Source: Microbacterium murale (GTDB lineage: Bacteria > Actinomycetota > Actinomycetes > Actinomycetales > Microbacteriaceae). Taken from it: a DNA stretch of 64,000 nt. A model generated the notes under the pieces. It made no database searches, was not told the DNA's origin, and worked only from the letters and a program-made list of their open reading frames with translations. Both the position numbers and the translations under genes were made by a program. Within the stretch, counting starts at the first letter, position 1. The number at the start of each line of letters is the position of its first letter. Below are positions 18,794 to 27,301 of the stretch, in pieces. The stretch is taken from positions 1-64,000 of the forward strand of contig NZ_JAUSXK010000001.1 in the NCBI RefSeq assembly GCF_030815955.1, in the 5' to 3' direction.

Positions 18794-19405
18794 ATGAGCG
18801 AGCAGCGCACCCGCCCCGTCGGCTTCGGGATCTGGTTGATAGTCGCCAGTGTGATCGGCTGGTGGGCGGCCTTCCAGCTCACCGTGGAGAAGTTCGCGCT
18901 GCTGGAGAACCCGCAAGACGCGCTGGCCTGCGATCTCAGCCCGTTCATCCAGTGCAGCACGAACCTGCAGTCGTGGCAGGGAGCCGTCTTCGGCTTCCCG
19001 AACCCGCTGATCGGCCTCACCGGATGGATGGCGCCCCTCGTCGTCGGCGTGGCTGTTCTCGCCGGCGCACGCTTCCCACGATGGTTCTGGGCCGTCTTCG
19101 GCGCCGGAATCACCTTTGCGTTCGGTCTCGTCTGCTGGCTGATCGCGCAGAGCCTCTACGATCTCTTCGTGCTCTGCCCCTGGTGCATGGTGACATGGGC
19201 CGTCACGATCCCCACGCTCTTCGCGACGATGGTGCATCTGTTCCGCAACGGCACCTTCAGCCGTTCCGAGAAGGTGCGCGCACGCGCCGGGCGCCTGATG
19301 CCGTGGGTGCCGCTCGCGACGATCCTCGCCTACGCACTCATCATTCTGCTGGCACAGCTGCAGGGGCTCGACTTCCTCGGTGAGATGGCGAAGATCCTGT
19401 TCTGA
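18794..19405 (+). CDS. Vitamin K epoxide reductase (VKOR) family membrane protein
   Basis: Bacterial VKOR homologues re-oxidise DsbA-like partners using quinone, allowing disulfide formation in exported proteins. The 203-residue protein has four to five membrane helices, the loop cysteine pair CDLSPFIQC and the active-site CPWC motif near residue 135. I start it at ATG 18794 (MSEQRTRPVGFG); the open frame extends to 18614 but that part is Arg-rich and unlike the family. GATAAT at 18782-18787 lies 6 bases before the ATG, suggesting a leaderless message. It is divergent from rne. Confidence 0.88.
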   Translation: MSEQRTRPVGFGIWLIVASVIGWWAAFQLTVEKFALLENPQDALACDLSPFIQCSTNLQSWQGAVFGFPNPLIGLTGWMAPLVVGVAVLAGARFPRWFWAVFGAGITFAFGLVCWLIAQSLYDLFVLCPWCMVTWAVTIPTLFATMVHLFRNGTFSRSEKVRARAGRLMPWVPLATILAYALIILLAQLQGLDFLGEMAKILF

Positions 19406-19428
19406 TCCCCGATCTCGTCCCGACATGC

Positions 19429-19467
19429 AGAAAGCCCGTCCACCTCACAAGGGTGGACGGGCTTTCT
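19429..19467. terminator. Bidirectional terminator between the VKOR gene and ndk
   Basis: AGAAAGCCCGTCCACC (19429-19444) pairs with GGTGGACGGGCTTTCT (19452-19467), a perfect 16-base stem with a 7-base loop between convergent genes. The A-rich start and T-rich end of the stem allow it to act on both strands. Confidence 0.9.
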
Positions 19468-19477
19468 CGAAGTTCGC

Positions 19478-19894
19478 TCAGCTGAACCAGATTCCGAGTT
19501 CACGGGCGGCCGACTCAGGGCTGTCGGAGCCGTGCACGAGGTTCTGCTGCACGGCGAGGCCCCAATCACGGCCGAAGTCGCCGCGAATCGTGCCGGGAGC
19601 AGCGGTGGTCGGGTCGGTGGTGCCGGCGAGCGAGCGGAAGCCCTCGATCACGCGGTTGCCGGTGAGACGGATCGCCACGGAGGGCCCGGAGAGCATGAAC
19701 TCGAGCAGCGGCTCGTAGAACGGCTTGCCCTCGTGTTCTGCGTAGTGCTCGGCGAGCACATCACGATCAGGCTCTACGAGGCGGATGTCGACGAGCGCGT
19801 AGCCCTTCGCCTCGATGCGGGCGAGGATCGTGCCGGTGAGGCCGCGGGCGACACCGTCGGGCTTGACGAGGACGAGGGTTTCTTCAGTGGCCAT
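19478..19894 (-). CDS. ndk: Nucleoside diphosphate kinase
   Basis: The enzyme transfers the gamma phosphate from ATP to other nucleoside diphosphates. The 138-residue protein has LVLVKPDGVARG at the start and the active-site histidine in NLVHGSDSPESAARE. I use ATG 19894 (MATEETLVLVKPDG); the frame stays open to 20005 but the extension overlaps the next gene and is not family-like. It is downstream of ileS-folC-DUF4233, an order seen in many actinobacteria. Confidence 0.97.
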   Translation of the reverse strand: MATEETLVLVKPDGVARGLTGTILARIEAKGYALVDIRLVEPDRDVLAEHYAEHEGKPFYEPLLEFMLSGPSVAIRLTGNRVIEGFRSLAGTTDPTTAAPGTIRGDFGRDWGLAVQQNLVHGSDSPESAARELGIWFS

Positions 19895-19895
19895 G

Positions 19896-20324
19896 TCAAT
19901 CACTCTCTGTGTGAGTATCGGTTTCTTCAGTGAGTCGGCTCGGGTCAGCAGGACGTCGTGCGTCCAGACGGGCCCCCATGATCGTCGCATACGCCCACAT
20001 GCCACCGAAAACCAGGACGACGAGCAGGACGGCCGGTACGAAGAACGCCGACAGTGCGACGATCACCTGCAGCACCCATCCCGCAGTGATCGCCCATGGC
20101 CTCGTGATCATGCCGGCGACCGCCACCATCGCGAGCGCCACGACGACGCCTCCGACGATCGCCCACCACTGCGGCACCCCCCAGGGCAGCGAATTGAGCC
20201 CGAAGATCGTGAGGCCGACGAGCAGCACGACGATCGCTTCGAACCCGAGGACGATCGGTGCGAGCTTCTGCACCAGCGTGCGCGGCGCGCGAGCAGGGCG
20301 CGGAACGGGTGAGGCCTCGCTCAC
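19896..20324 (-). CDS. DUF4233 domain membrane protein
   Basis: The 142-residue protein has four hydrophobic segments, such as IVLGFEAIVVLLVGLTIFGL and VPAVLLVVLVFGGMWAYATI, after a short Pro/Arg-rich start. The family is found next to folC and ndk in actinobacteria and has no known function. The start is GTG 20324 ([14 protein letters not shown]), overlapping the folC stop by 4 bases. Its stop lies one base before the ndk start, so folC, this gene and ndk form one unit. Confidence 0.85.
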   Translation of the reverse strand: MSEASPVPRPARAPRTLVQKLAPIVLGFEAIVVLLVGLTIFGLNSLPWGVPQWWAIVGGVVVALAMVAVAGMITRPWAITAGWVLQVIVALSAFFVPAVLLVVLVFGGMWAYATIMGARLDARRPADPSRLTEETDTHTESD

Positions 20325-21673
20325 GCGCGCCACCCCGACTTCCAATCGTCTTCCTCGGCCAGTGCGATCGCCTCTCCGGCCAGAACGATGGATCCGGCGA
20401 TGACGACGGCCCGACGGTCCGACGACGCAGCCCACTCGCGGGCCGCGTCTGCGGCATCGGCGAGTGAGGGATGCACGGTGGCACGGTGTCCTGCGGCCTC
20501 GACGAGATCAGCGATGACATCTGCATCGCTGGCACGTTCGGATTCCGGAGCTGTCGCGAACACGTGGGACGCCGCGGGTGCGAGTTCAGCGATGATTCCG
20601 ACCGCGTCCTTGTCTGCGAGGATGCCGAGCACGAGTCCCCACTCATCGAAGTCGAAGCTGTCACCCAGGGATTGCGCGAGCGCCTTGGCGCCGTGCGGGT
20701 TGTGCGCGGCATCCACGACCACCGTCGGTGCGATCCCGAGCAGCTGGAGCCGCCCGGGAGAGGTCGCACCCTGCAGGCCATCGGTGATGATGTCGCCGGC
20801 GATGCGCTGCGTGCCACCGCCGATCAGCGATTCCACGGCCGCGACGGCGAGTGCAGCGTTGTGACCCTGATGCGCGCCGTACAGGGGGAGGTACTCCTCG
20901 ACGTAGGAGCCGGCGAGTCCGCGGATCGTCAGCAGCTGCCCGCCGACCGCGAGTTTCTGCTCCGTCAGGCCGAATTCATCGCCCTCGAATGCAATGGTGG
21001 CGTTCTTCTCGGCAGCGACCCTGCGCAGTACCTCGGCGGCCTCGGCGGGCTGCTGGGCGGACACCACTGCTGCGCCCTCCTTGATGATGCCGGCTTTGAC
21101 CTCCGCGATCTTCTCGATCGTGTCGCCCAGCCTGTCGGCGTGGTCGATGGCGATCGGTGCGAACACTGCGACGTCGCCGTCGGCCGTGTTCGTGGAATCC
21201 CAGGATCCGCCCATGCCCACTTCGAGGACGAGCACATCGACCGGCGCATCGGATGCTGCGACGAATGCCAGTACGGTGAGCAGCTCGAAGAAGGTCAGCG
21301 GAGCATCGCCTGCCTTCTCCAGCTCAGCATCCACGATCCCGGCGAAGGGCTCGATCTCATCCCAGGCGTCGGCTACCGCACCATCGTCGATGGGCTCACC
21401 GTCGATCATGATCCGCTCGGTGAAGCGCTCCAGGTGCGGGCTCGTGAACAGACCGGTGCGCAGTCCGTGCGCACGCAGCAGACTCTCGATCATGCGGGCG
21501 GTCGATGTCTTGCCGTTGGTGCCGGTGATGTGCACGACGCGGTAGGTGCGCTGCGGGTCGTCGAGGAGCTCGAGGATCCGCGCAGTGCGATCCTTGCGCG
21601 GTTGCACCCAGCGCTCCCCTGCCCGGCTCAGCAGCGCCTCGTACACGGCGTCTGCGCGTTTGCGGTCGCTCAT
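20321..21673 (-). CDS. folC: Bifunctional folylpolyglutamate synthase/dihydrofolate synthase
   Basis: FolC adds glutamate to dihydropteroate and to folates. The 450-residue protein has the Mur-ligase-type P loop [15 protein letters not shown], the segment [11 protein letters not shown] that contacts substrate, [13 protein letters not shown] and [14 protein letters not shown] in the C-terminal domain. ATG 21673 ([15 protein letters not shown]) overlaps the ileS stop as ATGA; the longer open frame upstream is a shadow of ileS. Confidence 0.96.
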   Translation of the reverse strand: MSDRKRADAVYEALLSRAGERWVQPRKDRTARILELLDDPQRTYRVVHITGTNGKTSTARMIESLLRAHGLRTGLFTSPHLERFTERIMIDGEPIDDGAVADAWDEIEPFAGIVDAELEKAGDAPLTFFELLTVLAFVAASDAPVDVLVLEVGMGGSWDSTNTADGDVAVFAPIAIDHADRLGDTIEKIAEVKAGIIKEGAAVVSAQQPAEAAEVLRRVAAEKNATIAFEGDEFGLTEQKLAVGGQLLTIRGLAGSYVEEYLPLYGAHQGHNAALAVAAVESLIGGGTQRIAGDIITDGLQGATSPGRLQLLGIAPTVVVDAAHNPHGAKALAQSLGDSFDFDEWGLVLGILADKDAVGIIAELAPAASHVFATAPESERASDADVIADLVEAAGHRATVHPSLADAADAAREWAASSDRRAVVIAGSIVLAGEAIALAEEDDWKSGWRA

Positions 21674-24600
21674 ACGGATGCCCCTTCGATGTTGGAGTCG
21701 ATCGTCACGATGATCGCGGATTTGTCCGATCCGAGCGCGGTCGCGCCGCTGCGGAACACTCCGTCGCCGGGACTCGTGACGGTCGAGACCAGCTCGTCCA
21801 TGTCGTCTGTCGCCTGCACGGCGAAGGCGATGGCGAGCGTCTCCCCCGCGATGAGGTCGGCGTGCGTGCGCAGCGCGTCGGCGTTCTCCGGCGAGACGTT
21901 CAGTGCGAGCACGATGCGATCGCTGACGTCGAGACCGGCGTTCTTGCGCGCCTCCTGAACGACGCGGATCGCGTCGCGGGCCATGCCTTCGGACTCCAGC
22001 TCGGGTGTCGTCTGCGTATCGAGCAGCACGAAGCCGCCGGTCGGCACGATGGCGAGCGCCTCGCCTTCCGGTCGGCCGGTGGTTTCGAGTGCGAGCTCGT
22101 ACTCGGAGGGCTCGAGAGCGATCCCGTCGACGACGACCCCGCCGTCCTTCTCCTCCCAAAGTCCTGCTCTGGCACCGGCGATGACATGCTGCACCTGCTT
22201 GCCCAGGCGAGGCCCTGCTGCACGCGCATTCACGCTCAGCCGGTGGCTGATGCCGTACTCGGCCGCTGCGGTGTCGGTGAGCTGCACGAGCTCGACGGAC
22301 TTCACGTTGAGCTCATCGCGCAGGATGTCCTCGAACTGGCCGAGCGTGTTCGCCAGCGGCGAGACGACGCTGAAGCGCGCGAGTGGCAGTCGCACGCGCA
22401 GCTTCTCCTTCTTGCGCAGCGCATTGCCGACGCTGGACAGCTCGCGCACAGCATCCATCGCATCACGGATGTCATCTGCGGCCGGGAACGCGTCGGCATC
22501 CGGCCAATCGGTCAGGTGCACGCTGCGCCCACCGGTGAGGCCCTGCCACACCCGCTCGCTGACCAGCGGCACGAGCGGGGCGGCGACACGGGTGAGCGTC
22601 TCGAGCACGGTGTAGAGCGTGTCGAAGGCCTCACGGCTCCTCGGGTCATCGGTGACGCCGGTCCAGAAGCGATCCCGCGAACGGCGGATGTACCAGTTCG
22701 TCAGCACCTCGGCGAAATCGCGGAGGCGAGCGGATGCCGTGGTCGAGTCGAGTCCTTCGAGATCGGCTCGAACCTCGCGGACGAGGTCGCCGGTGCGCGC
22801 CAGGATGTAGCGGTCGAGCACGTCGGTGGAGTCAGTGCGCCATTCGGCTTCGTAACCGCCATCCGACGCATCGCCACCGGCGCCCGCGGCATTCGCGTAC
22901 GTCGAGAAGAAGTACCACGAGCTCCACAGCGGCAGCAGGAACTCCCGCACGCCGGCGCGGATGCCCTCCTCCGTGACGGCGAGGTTGCCGCCGCGGAGCA
23001 CCGAACTCGACATCAGGAACCAGCGCATCGCGTCGGAGCCGTCACGGTCGAGCACCTCGGACACATCGGGGTAGTTGCGCAGCGATTTCGACATCTTGTA
23101 GCCGTCATTGCCGAGCACTATGCCGTGGCAGCTGACACCGGTGAACGCCGGGCGGTCGAACAGCGCGGTCGACAGCACGTGCATCAGGTAGAACCAACCG
23201 CGGGTCTGCCCGATGTACTCGACGATGAAGTCGGCCGGCGAGTGCGAGTCGAACCACTCCTGGTTCTCGAACGGATAGTGCACCTGCGCATAGGGCATGG
23301 ATCCGGAGTCGAACCAGACGTCGAAGACGTCCTCGATGCGCCGCATGGTCGACTTCCCCGTCGGGTCGTCGGGGTTCGGGCGGGTCAGTTCGTCGATGTA
23401 CGGGCGGTGCAGATCGACGTCGCCCTCCGGATTGCGGGGCAGCGTGCCGAAGTCGCGCTCCATGTCCGCCAACGATCCATAGGAGTCGACGCGCGGGTAC
23501 TCGGGGTTGTCGCTCTTCCAGATCGGGATGGGCGATCCCCAGTACCGGTTGCGGCTGATCGACCAGTCGCGCGCGCCCTCGAGCCACTTGCCGAATTGGC
23601 CGTGCTTCACGTTCTCGGGCACCCACGTGATCTGCTCGTTGTTCGCGAGCATCTTGTCCTTGATGTCGGTCACCCGGACGAACCAGCTCGAGACGGCCTT
23701 GTAGATCAGGGGGTTCCGGCAGCGCCAGCAGTGCGGGTAGGAGTGCTCATAACTGGCCTCGCGGACGAGCCGCCCGTTGTCCTTGAGCAGGCGGATGAGC
23801 GGGCGGTTGGCATCCATCCAGAGCTCACCGGCGACGTCGGTGACGTTGGGGAGGAATCGTCCGCCGTCATCGAGGGAGATGATCGTCGGGATGCCCGCCG
23901 CGCCGGCCACACGCTGGTCGTCCTCACCGTAGGCGGGAGCCTGGTGGACGATTCCAGTGCCGTCGGTGGTGGTGACGTAGTCGTCGGCGAGGATGCGCCA
24001 GGCGTTCTCGGTGCCGTAGGTCTCGGCATCCGCGTAGTAGTCGAACAGGTGGTCGTAGGTGACGTCCTGCAATTGTTCACCCTTGACGGTCGCGTCGACG
24101 GCGGCGAGAGCATCCGCCGCCGTCTCGTACCCGAGATCCTTGGCATATCCGGCGAGCAGATCGCGGGCCAGCAGGTAGCGGTGCGCGGCCGCCTCGACCG
24201 GCTCGCCTGCGTTGTGCACGTCGGCTGCGCCGGCAGGTCCTGCGGGGAGGACGACGTACTCGATGTCCGGCCCCACGGCGAGCGCGAGGTTCGTCGGAAG
24301 GGTCCAGGGGGTCGTCGTCCATGCGAGAGCACGAACACCGGTGAGGCCGAGCGACTCGGCTTTCACGCCGGTGAGCGGGAACGTGACGGTGACGGATGGA
24401 TCCTGACGCATCTTGTAGACGTCGTCGTCCATGCGCAGCTCGTGAGCGCTGAGCGGTGTCTCGTCGCGCCAGCAGTACGGCAGTACGCGGTAGCCCTCGT
24501 AGGCGAGGCCCTTGTCATAGAGGGTGTTGAACGCCCAGAGCACGCTCTCCATGTAGTTCGTGTCGAGCGTCTTGTAGCCGCGCTCGAAGTCGACCCAGCG

Positions 24601-25047
24601 AGCTTGGCGGGTGACATAGTCCTGCCATTGGTCGGTGTATGCCAGCACCGACTCCCGCGCCTTCGCGTTGAAGACATCGATGCCCATGGCCTCGATCTCG
24701 CTCTTCTCGGTGATCCCGAGCTGCTTCATCGCTTCGAGCTCTGCGGGTAGACCGTGCGTGTCCCAGCCGAAGACCCGGTCGACCTTCTTGCCGATCATGG
24801 TCTGGAAGCGCGGGAAGAGATCCTTGGCGTACCCGGTCAGCAGGTGGCCGTAGTGCGGCAGTCCGTTGGCGAACGGCGGGCCGTCGTAGAAGACCCACTC
24901 GTCTGCGCCCTCACGCTGCGCGATGGATGCCCGGAACGTGTCGTCCTGCTCCCAGAAGTCGAGCACCTCGCGCTCGATCTGAGGGAACCGAGGGCTGGGG
25001 GCGACGTCGGCGGCAGGGCCGAAGGATGAAGTGCGTGGGTATGTCAT
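21670..25047 (-). CDS. ileS: Isoleucyl-tRNA synthetase, eukaryote-like (IleRS2) form
   Basis: The 1125-residue class I synthetase charges tRNA-Ile. The HIGH motif appears as LPHYGHLL after [10 protein letters not shown], and the KMSKS loop as YKMSKSLRN. The stretch [19 protein letters not shown] is typical of the eukaryote-like IleRS clade, whose bacterial members are known for low mupirocin sensitivity; this one's sensitivity is inference. The start is ATG 25047 ([11 protein letters not shown]); codons farther upstream read through the T-box. It leads the ileS-folC-DUF4233-ndk group and is controlled by the T-box at 25081-25241. Confidence 0.96.
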   Translation of the reverse strand: MTYPRTSSFGPAADVAPSPRFPQIEREVLDFWEQDDTFRASIAQREGADEWVFYDGPPFANGLPHYGHLLTGYAKDLFPRFQTMIGKKVDRVFGWDTHGLPAELEAMKQLGITEKSEIEAMGIDVFNAKARESVLAYTDQWQDYVTRQARWVDFERGYKTLDTNYMESVLWAFNTLYDKGLAYEGYRVLPYCWRDETPLSAHELRMDDDVYKMRQDPSVTVTFPLTGVKAESLGLTGVRALAWTTTPWTLPTNLALAVGPDIEYVVLPAGPAGAADVHNAGEPVEAAAHRYLLARDLLAGYAKDLGYETAADALAAVDATVKGEQLQDVTYDHLFDYYADAETYGTENAWRILADDYVTTTDGTGIVHQAPAYGEDDQRVAGAAGIPTIISLDDGGRFLPNVTDVAGELWMDANRPLIRLLKDNGRLVREASYEHSYPHCWRCRNPLIYKAVSSWFVRVTDIKDKMLANNEQITWVPENVKHGQFGKWLEGARDWSISRNRYWGSPIPIWKSDNPEYPRVDSYGSLADMERDFGTLPRNPEGDVDLHRPYIDELTRPNPDDPTGKSTMRRIEDVFDVWFDSGSMPYAQVHYPFENQEWFDSHSPADFIVEYIGQTRGWFYLMHVLSTALFDRPAFTGVSCHGIVLGNDGYKMSKSLRNYPDVSEVLDRDGSDAMRWFLMSSSVLRGGNLAVTEEGIRAGVREFLLPLWSSWYFFSTYANAAGAGGDASDGGYEAEWRTDSTDVLDRYILARTGDLVREVRADLEGLDSTTASARLRDFAEVLTNWYIRRSRDRFWTGVTDDPRSREAFDTLYTVLETLTRVAAPLVPLVSERVWQGLTGGRSVHLTDWPDADAFPAADDIRDAMDAVRELSSVGNALRKKEKLRVRLPLARFSVVSPLANTLGQFEDILRDELNVKSVELVQLTDTAAAEYGISHRLSVNARAAGPRLGKQVQHVIAGARAGLWEEKDGGVVVDGIALEPSEYELALETTGRPEGEALAIVPTGGFVLLDTQTTPELESEGMARDAIRVVQEARKNAGLDVSDRIVLALNVSPENADALRTHADLIAGETLAIAFAVQATDDMDELVSTVTSPGDGVFRSGATALGSDKSAIIVTIDSNIEGASV

Positions 25048-25080
25048 CGTGTCTCGCAGTGCTCGTGGCGGATGCTCCGT

Positions 25081-25241
25081 GCGAGGACGATCCTCGCGGA
25101 CCGCGGTACCACCTCGCGTGCTGCGCCTCACGGCACTGCCACTCTCACTGCGGCGATGACGGGCCTGCCCCGCTCGGTTCTACTGGGTCTTGCGACTGTT
25201 CTTCCGAGAGCTCCCCGGTGATGGCCGGATCAAAGCGTGTG
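25081..25241 (-). ncRNA. T-box riboswitch of ileS, ultrashort Stem I
   Basis: Read on the minus strand, the leader holds a short Stem I, CCGGCCATCACCGG (25228-25215), whose loop shows the Ile specifier ATC (25222-25220), then a pseudoknot-like region (CAAGACCCAGTAGAACC), and the T-box core GAGGTGGTACCGCGG (25116-25102). A perfect hairpin GCGAGGA-TCG-TCCTCGC (25097-25081) follows. Two GCGAGG copies (25117-25112 and 25097-25092) can compete for the single CCTCGC, giving exclusive structures. No U run follows, so control is probably at translation, as in other actinobacterial ileS T-boxes that use a minimal Stem I. The 5' end is an estimate from the promoter. Confidence 0.9.
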
Positions 25242-25247
25242 CGTCCA

Positions 25248-25253
25248 TTGTAC
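25248..25253 (-). promoter_or_regulatory. -10 box of the ileS T-box transcript
   Basis: TACAAT on the minus strand ends 7 bases before the predicted 5' end of the T-box RNA. No convincing -35 hexamer lies 17 bases upstream; the region there is GC-only. Confidence 0.55.
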
Positions 25254-25279
25254 GCGGCCGCGCGCGTCGCGCGCTCAAC

Positions 25280-25342
25280 CGCAGTTGTGCGCCTCACGCG
25301 CAGGAAATCATCGAATCTCTGCGGTCGAAGCGCACAACTGCG
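25280..25342. repeat. Nested palindromic element, copy 1
   Basis: The 63-base element has perfect 13-base outer arms CGCAGTTGTGCGC (25280-25292) and GCGCACAACTGCG (25330-25342) and inner arms CGCAG (25299-25303) and CTGCG (25319-25323) around GAAATCATCGAATCT. Each outer arm carries the same CGCAG/CTGCG unit as the inner stem, so two alternative stems can form. It lies 9 bases past the stop codon of the DUF559 gene and just upstream of the ileS promoter. Copy 2 at 26301 matches it at 48 of 63 positions without gaps. Confidence 0.8.
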
Positions 25343-25351
25343 AACCAGAGA

Positions 25352-26188
25352 TCAGGCTGCGAGGTGCAGCCCCTGCGCCACGGCGCGCATGATGACGTTC
25401 TGTACGACTTCCCACTCGTTGATGACCTGCTGGTAGCCCACTCGGATGACGTGATATCCCATGAGCCGAAGCTCTGCGTCGTGCCGGTTGTCTTCCAGCC
25501 GTTGCGCGCCGACGTGAGTGCCGCCGTCGATCTGGATGATCAGGCGGGCACCGATCAGCACATCGACCCGATGGCCGTGAATCCATGTCTGGATGCGCAG
25601 CGGCAGTCGCAGCCAGCGAAGCCTCGGCCGCAGATACGTCTCAAGACCAGCATCCGCGAAGGGCGTGGCCTGCTCCAGGATGCGCCGCGCTGCAGGTTTC
25701 CACGAGAATCGGCGGAGCGCCTCCAGCGTCACGAGGTTCTTGTTGAGCGCAGAATCCCAGGTCGCCAGGGCCTGTTCGAACGGCTCGCAGGCTGCGACAG
25801 CCGCGAGAACATTCTCGATCGGATCGACGAGCGCTTCAGGGTGCCGCGGAATGAGCGGTGTGAACCAGTGCACAGTCATATCCTTCGGCTTCTGTCCGGA
25901 GCTTCCAGGAGTCGCCGCGGCGTGAATGCCCGTTCGTCGGTCGTGAACCCAGAGCCCCAGTCGCTGCGCCTGGGTGAGACAGCTGAGGACCACCCCCGCA
26001 CGAGCCGCACGGAGAAGATCAGCATCCGCCCCAGGAACCGCTAGCCACCCTCGAATCGGCCTGGACAGCAGTCCTGCGCTCACGGCACCGTCGACGTCAC
26101 GCCGGCTGAAACCGCGATCGAGCACCGAGGAGACGCGACAGATGCCACCGCGTCGTCGCACTTCGATGACCACTTGGTTGATCCGCAT
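25352..26188 (-). CDS. DUF559 domain protein with N-terminal AbiEi-like winged helix
   Basis: The 278-residue protein has an N-terminal region (GGICRVSSVLDRGFSRRDVDGAVSAG...RGWLAVPG) like the winged-helix domain seen in AbiEi-type antitoxins, and a C-terminal DUF559 domain related to the Vsr/PD-(D/E)xK nuclease fold: the core is VDVLIGARLIIQIDGGTHV followed by DNRHDAELRLMGYHVIRVGY. D, E-like and Q/D positions of that fold can be placed, but catalytic activity is inference. I start at ATG 26188 (MRINQVVIEV); ATG 26206 (MPGSAAMR) and TTG 26251 are possible. The gene is bracketed by two nested palindromes, has no obvious partner toxin, and looks accessory. Confidence 0.75.
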   Translation of the reverse strand: MRINQVVIEVRRRGGICRVSSVLDRGFSRRDVDGAVSAGLLSRPIRGWLAVPGADADLLRAARAGVVLSCLTQAQRLGLWVHDRRTGIHAAATPGSSGQKPKDMTVHWFTPLIPRHPEALVDPIENVLAAVAACEPFEQALATWDSALNKNLVTLEALRRFSWKPAARRILEQATPFADAGLETYLRPRLRWLRLPLRIQTWIHGHRVDVLIGARLIIQIDGGTHVGAQRLEDNRHDAELRLMGYHVIRVGYQQVINEWEVVQNVIMRAVAQGLHLAA

Positions 26189-26300
26189 AGCCGCAGATCC
26201 TGGCATCCGTACCCCACCCGGCGGAGCCGAGATCACGCCAACTGTGAGCAAAAGCAGGACTCACGCGGCTGTGTAGGAGTAGTGAGCGTGTGCCGTCCCG

Positions 26301-26363
26301 CGCAGTTATGCGCTTCCCTCGCAGGAAATCCAGGATCCGCTGCGAGTGAAGCGCTCATCTGCG
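26301..26363. repeat. Nested palindromic element, copy 2
   Basis: This element has the same length (63 bases) and orientation as copy 1. Outer arms CGCAGTTATGCGCTTC (26301-26316) and GAAGCGCTCATCTGCG (26348-26363) pair at 13 of 16 positions. Inner arms CTCGCAG (26318-26324) and CTGCGAG (26340-26346) pair perfectly around GAAATCCAGGATCCG. It lies upstream of the DUF559 start and 18 bases past the stop of the VOC gene. Confidence 0.8.
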
Positions 26364-26381
26364 AACGAACGCACGGCGGCC

Positions 26382-27077
26382 TCACCCCTCGCGGTGGTAT
26401 CCGTGCAAGTCGTCCTGGACGCCGTTGATCCAGACCTCCTCGCCACCGTCCGGATCAGCGATACGGACCGTGCGCGTGAATGCCTCGTCGACGACGGATG
26501 CCTCGAACCCGGCATCCCGAAGCCTCGAAGCGAGAGCATCGAGATCGCCACGCGCCTCGAACGAGAGCCCGACCCTCGGCCCGCCCTTGTGCAGACCGAT
26601 CGAGCCGCCGTCGCTGAGCAGCTCCACCCATCCGCCACCATCTGCAGCGATTCCACCACGCAGGCCGAGCGCCGCGAGGATCGAGCGAGGCTCCACCAGG
26701 TCGTCTTGGAACCAGATGGGCTGCACCGCGATGTCCCCCCGTGCGGCCGCCACCATTCCCTCCGACACCGTGATCGCGACCCCGGAGGTCGTATGAACCG
26801 TCAGCACCTCGCCGACGCCCTCCATGTCAGCGCGCGTGACCTCGAACGAGGAAAGAGCGGATGCCGCGGCATCCAGATCATCGACGACGAGGTGGATGTC
26901 AACAGCTCCGGCTCTGTGCTCCGCCGTCGCGCCATGCACAGCCAGCACACCGTCGGCGTGGAACTCACCCCAGTCCGGGGTCGGCGCGTACGCCGCGCTA
27001 AAGCCGAGCGTCTCCGCGAGCGCCCACCAGCGTTCCGGCTGCTCGGTGTAGACGATCTGCTGCACGGTCACCGTCAT
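26382..27077 (-). CDS. VOC (glyoxalase/bleomycin-resistance fold) family protein
   Basis: The 231-residue protein holds two beta-alpha-beta-beta-beta units: the first opens [26 protein letters not shown] and includes HLVVDDLDAAASALS; the second includes GWVELLSDGGSIGLHKGG and TVRIADPDGGEEVWING. This is a vicinal-oxygen-chelate fold protein with two modules in one chain. The substrate or ligand is unknown. Its start codon overlaps the stop of the ribbon-helix-helix gene (ATGA), so the two are made together. Confidence 0.82.
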   Translation of the reverse strand: MTVTVQQIVYTEQPERWWALAETLGFSAAYAPTPDWGEFHADGVLAVHGATAEHRAGAVDIHLVVDDLDAAASALSSFEVTRADMEGVGEVLTVHTTSGVAITVSEGMVAAARGDIAVQPIWFQDDLVEPRSILAALGLRGGIAADGGGWVELLSDGGSIGLHKGGPRVGLSFEARGDLDALASRLRDAGFEASVVDEAFTRTVRIADPDGGEEVWINGVQDDLHGYHREG

Positions 27078-27235
27078 CAGTTCTCCTCCAGGTACTCACG
27101 CAGGGCCGTTTCGACGAGCGCCGACAGACTCGCGCCGTCGTCGATCGCGCGGTGCTTCACCGCACGGATCAACTCCGGCGGCAGGTACACGTTGAACTGC
27201 GCCTTCTTGTCGATGGGCGACTCTTTTGCTTGCAT
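27077..27235 (-). CDS. Ribbon-helix-helix (CopG-like) DNA-binding protein
   Basis: This gene encodes 52 residues: a short basic start, then [19 protein letters not shown] (the beta strand and first helix) and [20 protein letters not shown] (turn and second helix), the pattern of CopG/Arc-type repressors. Such small proteins act as dimers at palindromic operators and often repress their own operon. It is translationally coupled to the VOC gene. The start ATG 27235 lies 6 bases after a TATATT -10 box, so the message is probably leaderless. Confidence 0.85.
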   Translation of the reverse strand: MQAKESPIDKKAQFNVYLPPELIRAVKHRAIDDGASLSALVETALREYLEEN

Positions 27236-27241
27236 GCTAGC

Positions 27242-27270
27242 AATATAGCCAAGTTAGGCTGCGACTGCAA
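27242..27270 (-). promoter_or_regulatory. Leaderless promoter of the RHH-VOC operon
   Basis: On the minus strand TTGCAG (27270-27265) and TATATT (27247-27242) are separated by exactly 17 bases, with the ATG 6 bases after the -10. Between -10 and ATG, GCTAGC and a GCTA...TAGC dyad offer a site for autorepression by the RHH protein; that is inference. Confidence 0.75.
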
Positions 27271-27301
27271 CGTTGTCCGACCCACCGCTTACGCTCAAGG
27301 G

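Noticed and set aside
21862..24750. A 962-codon open frame on the plus strand opposite ileS
   Set aside because: It is the mirror of ileS codons in GC-rich DNA. Its translation is Arg/Val/Gly/His-rich with no domain, and ileS is complete on the other strand.
25280..26363. CRISPR-like array or insertion sequence
   Set aside because: The elements are palindromic pairs a kilobase apart, not short regularly spaced repeats; there is no transposase and no clear target duplication at the outer ends.
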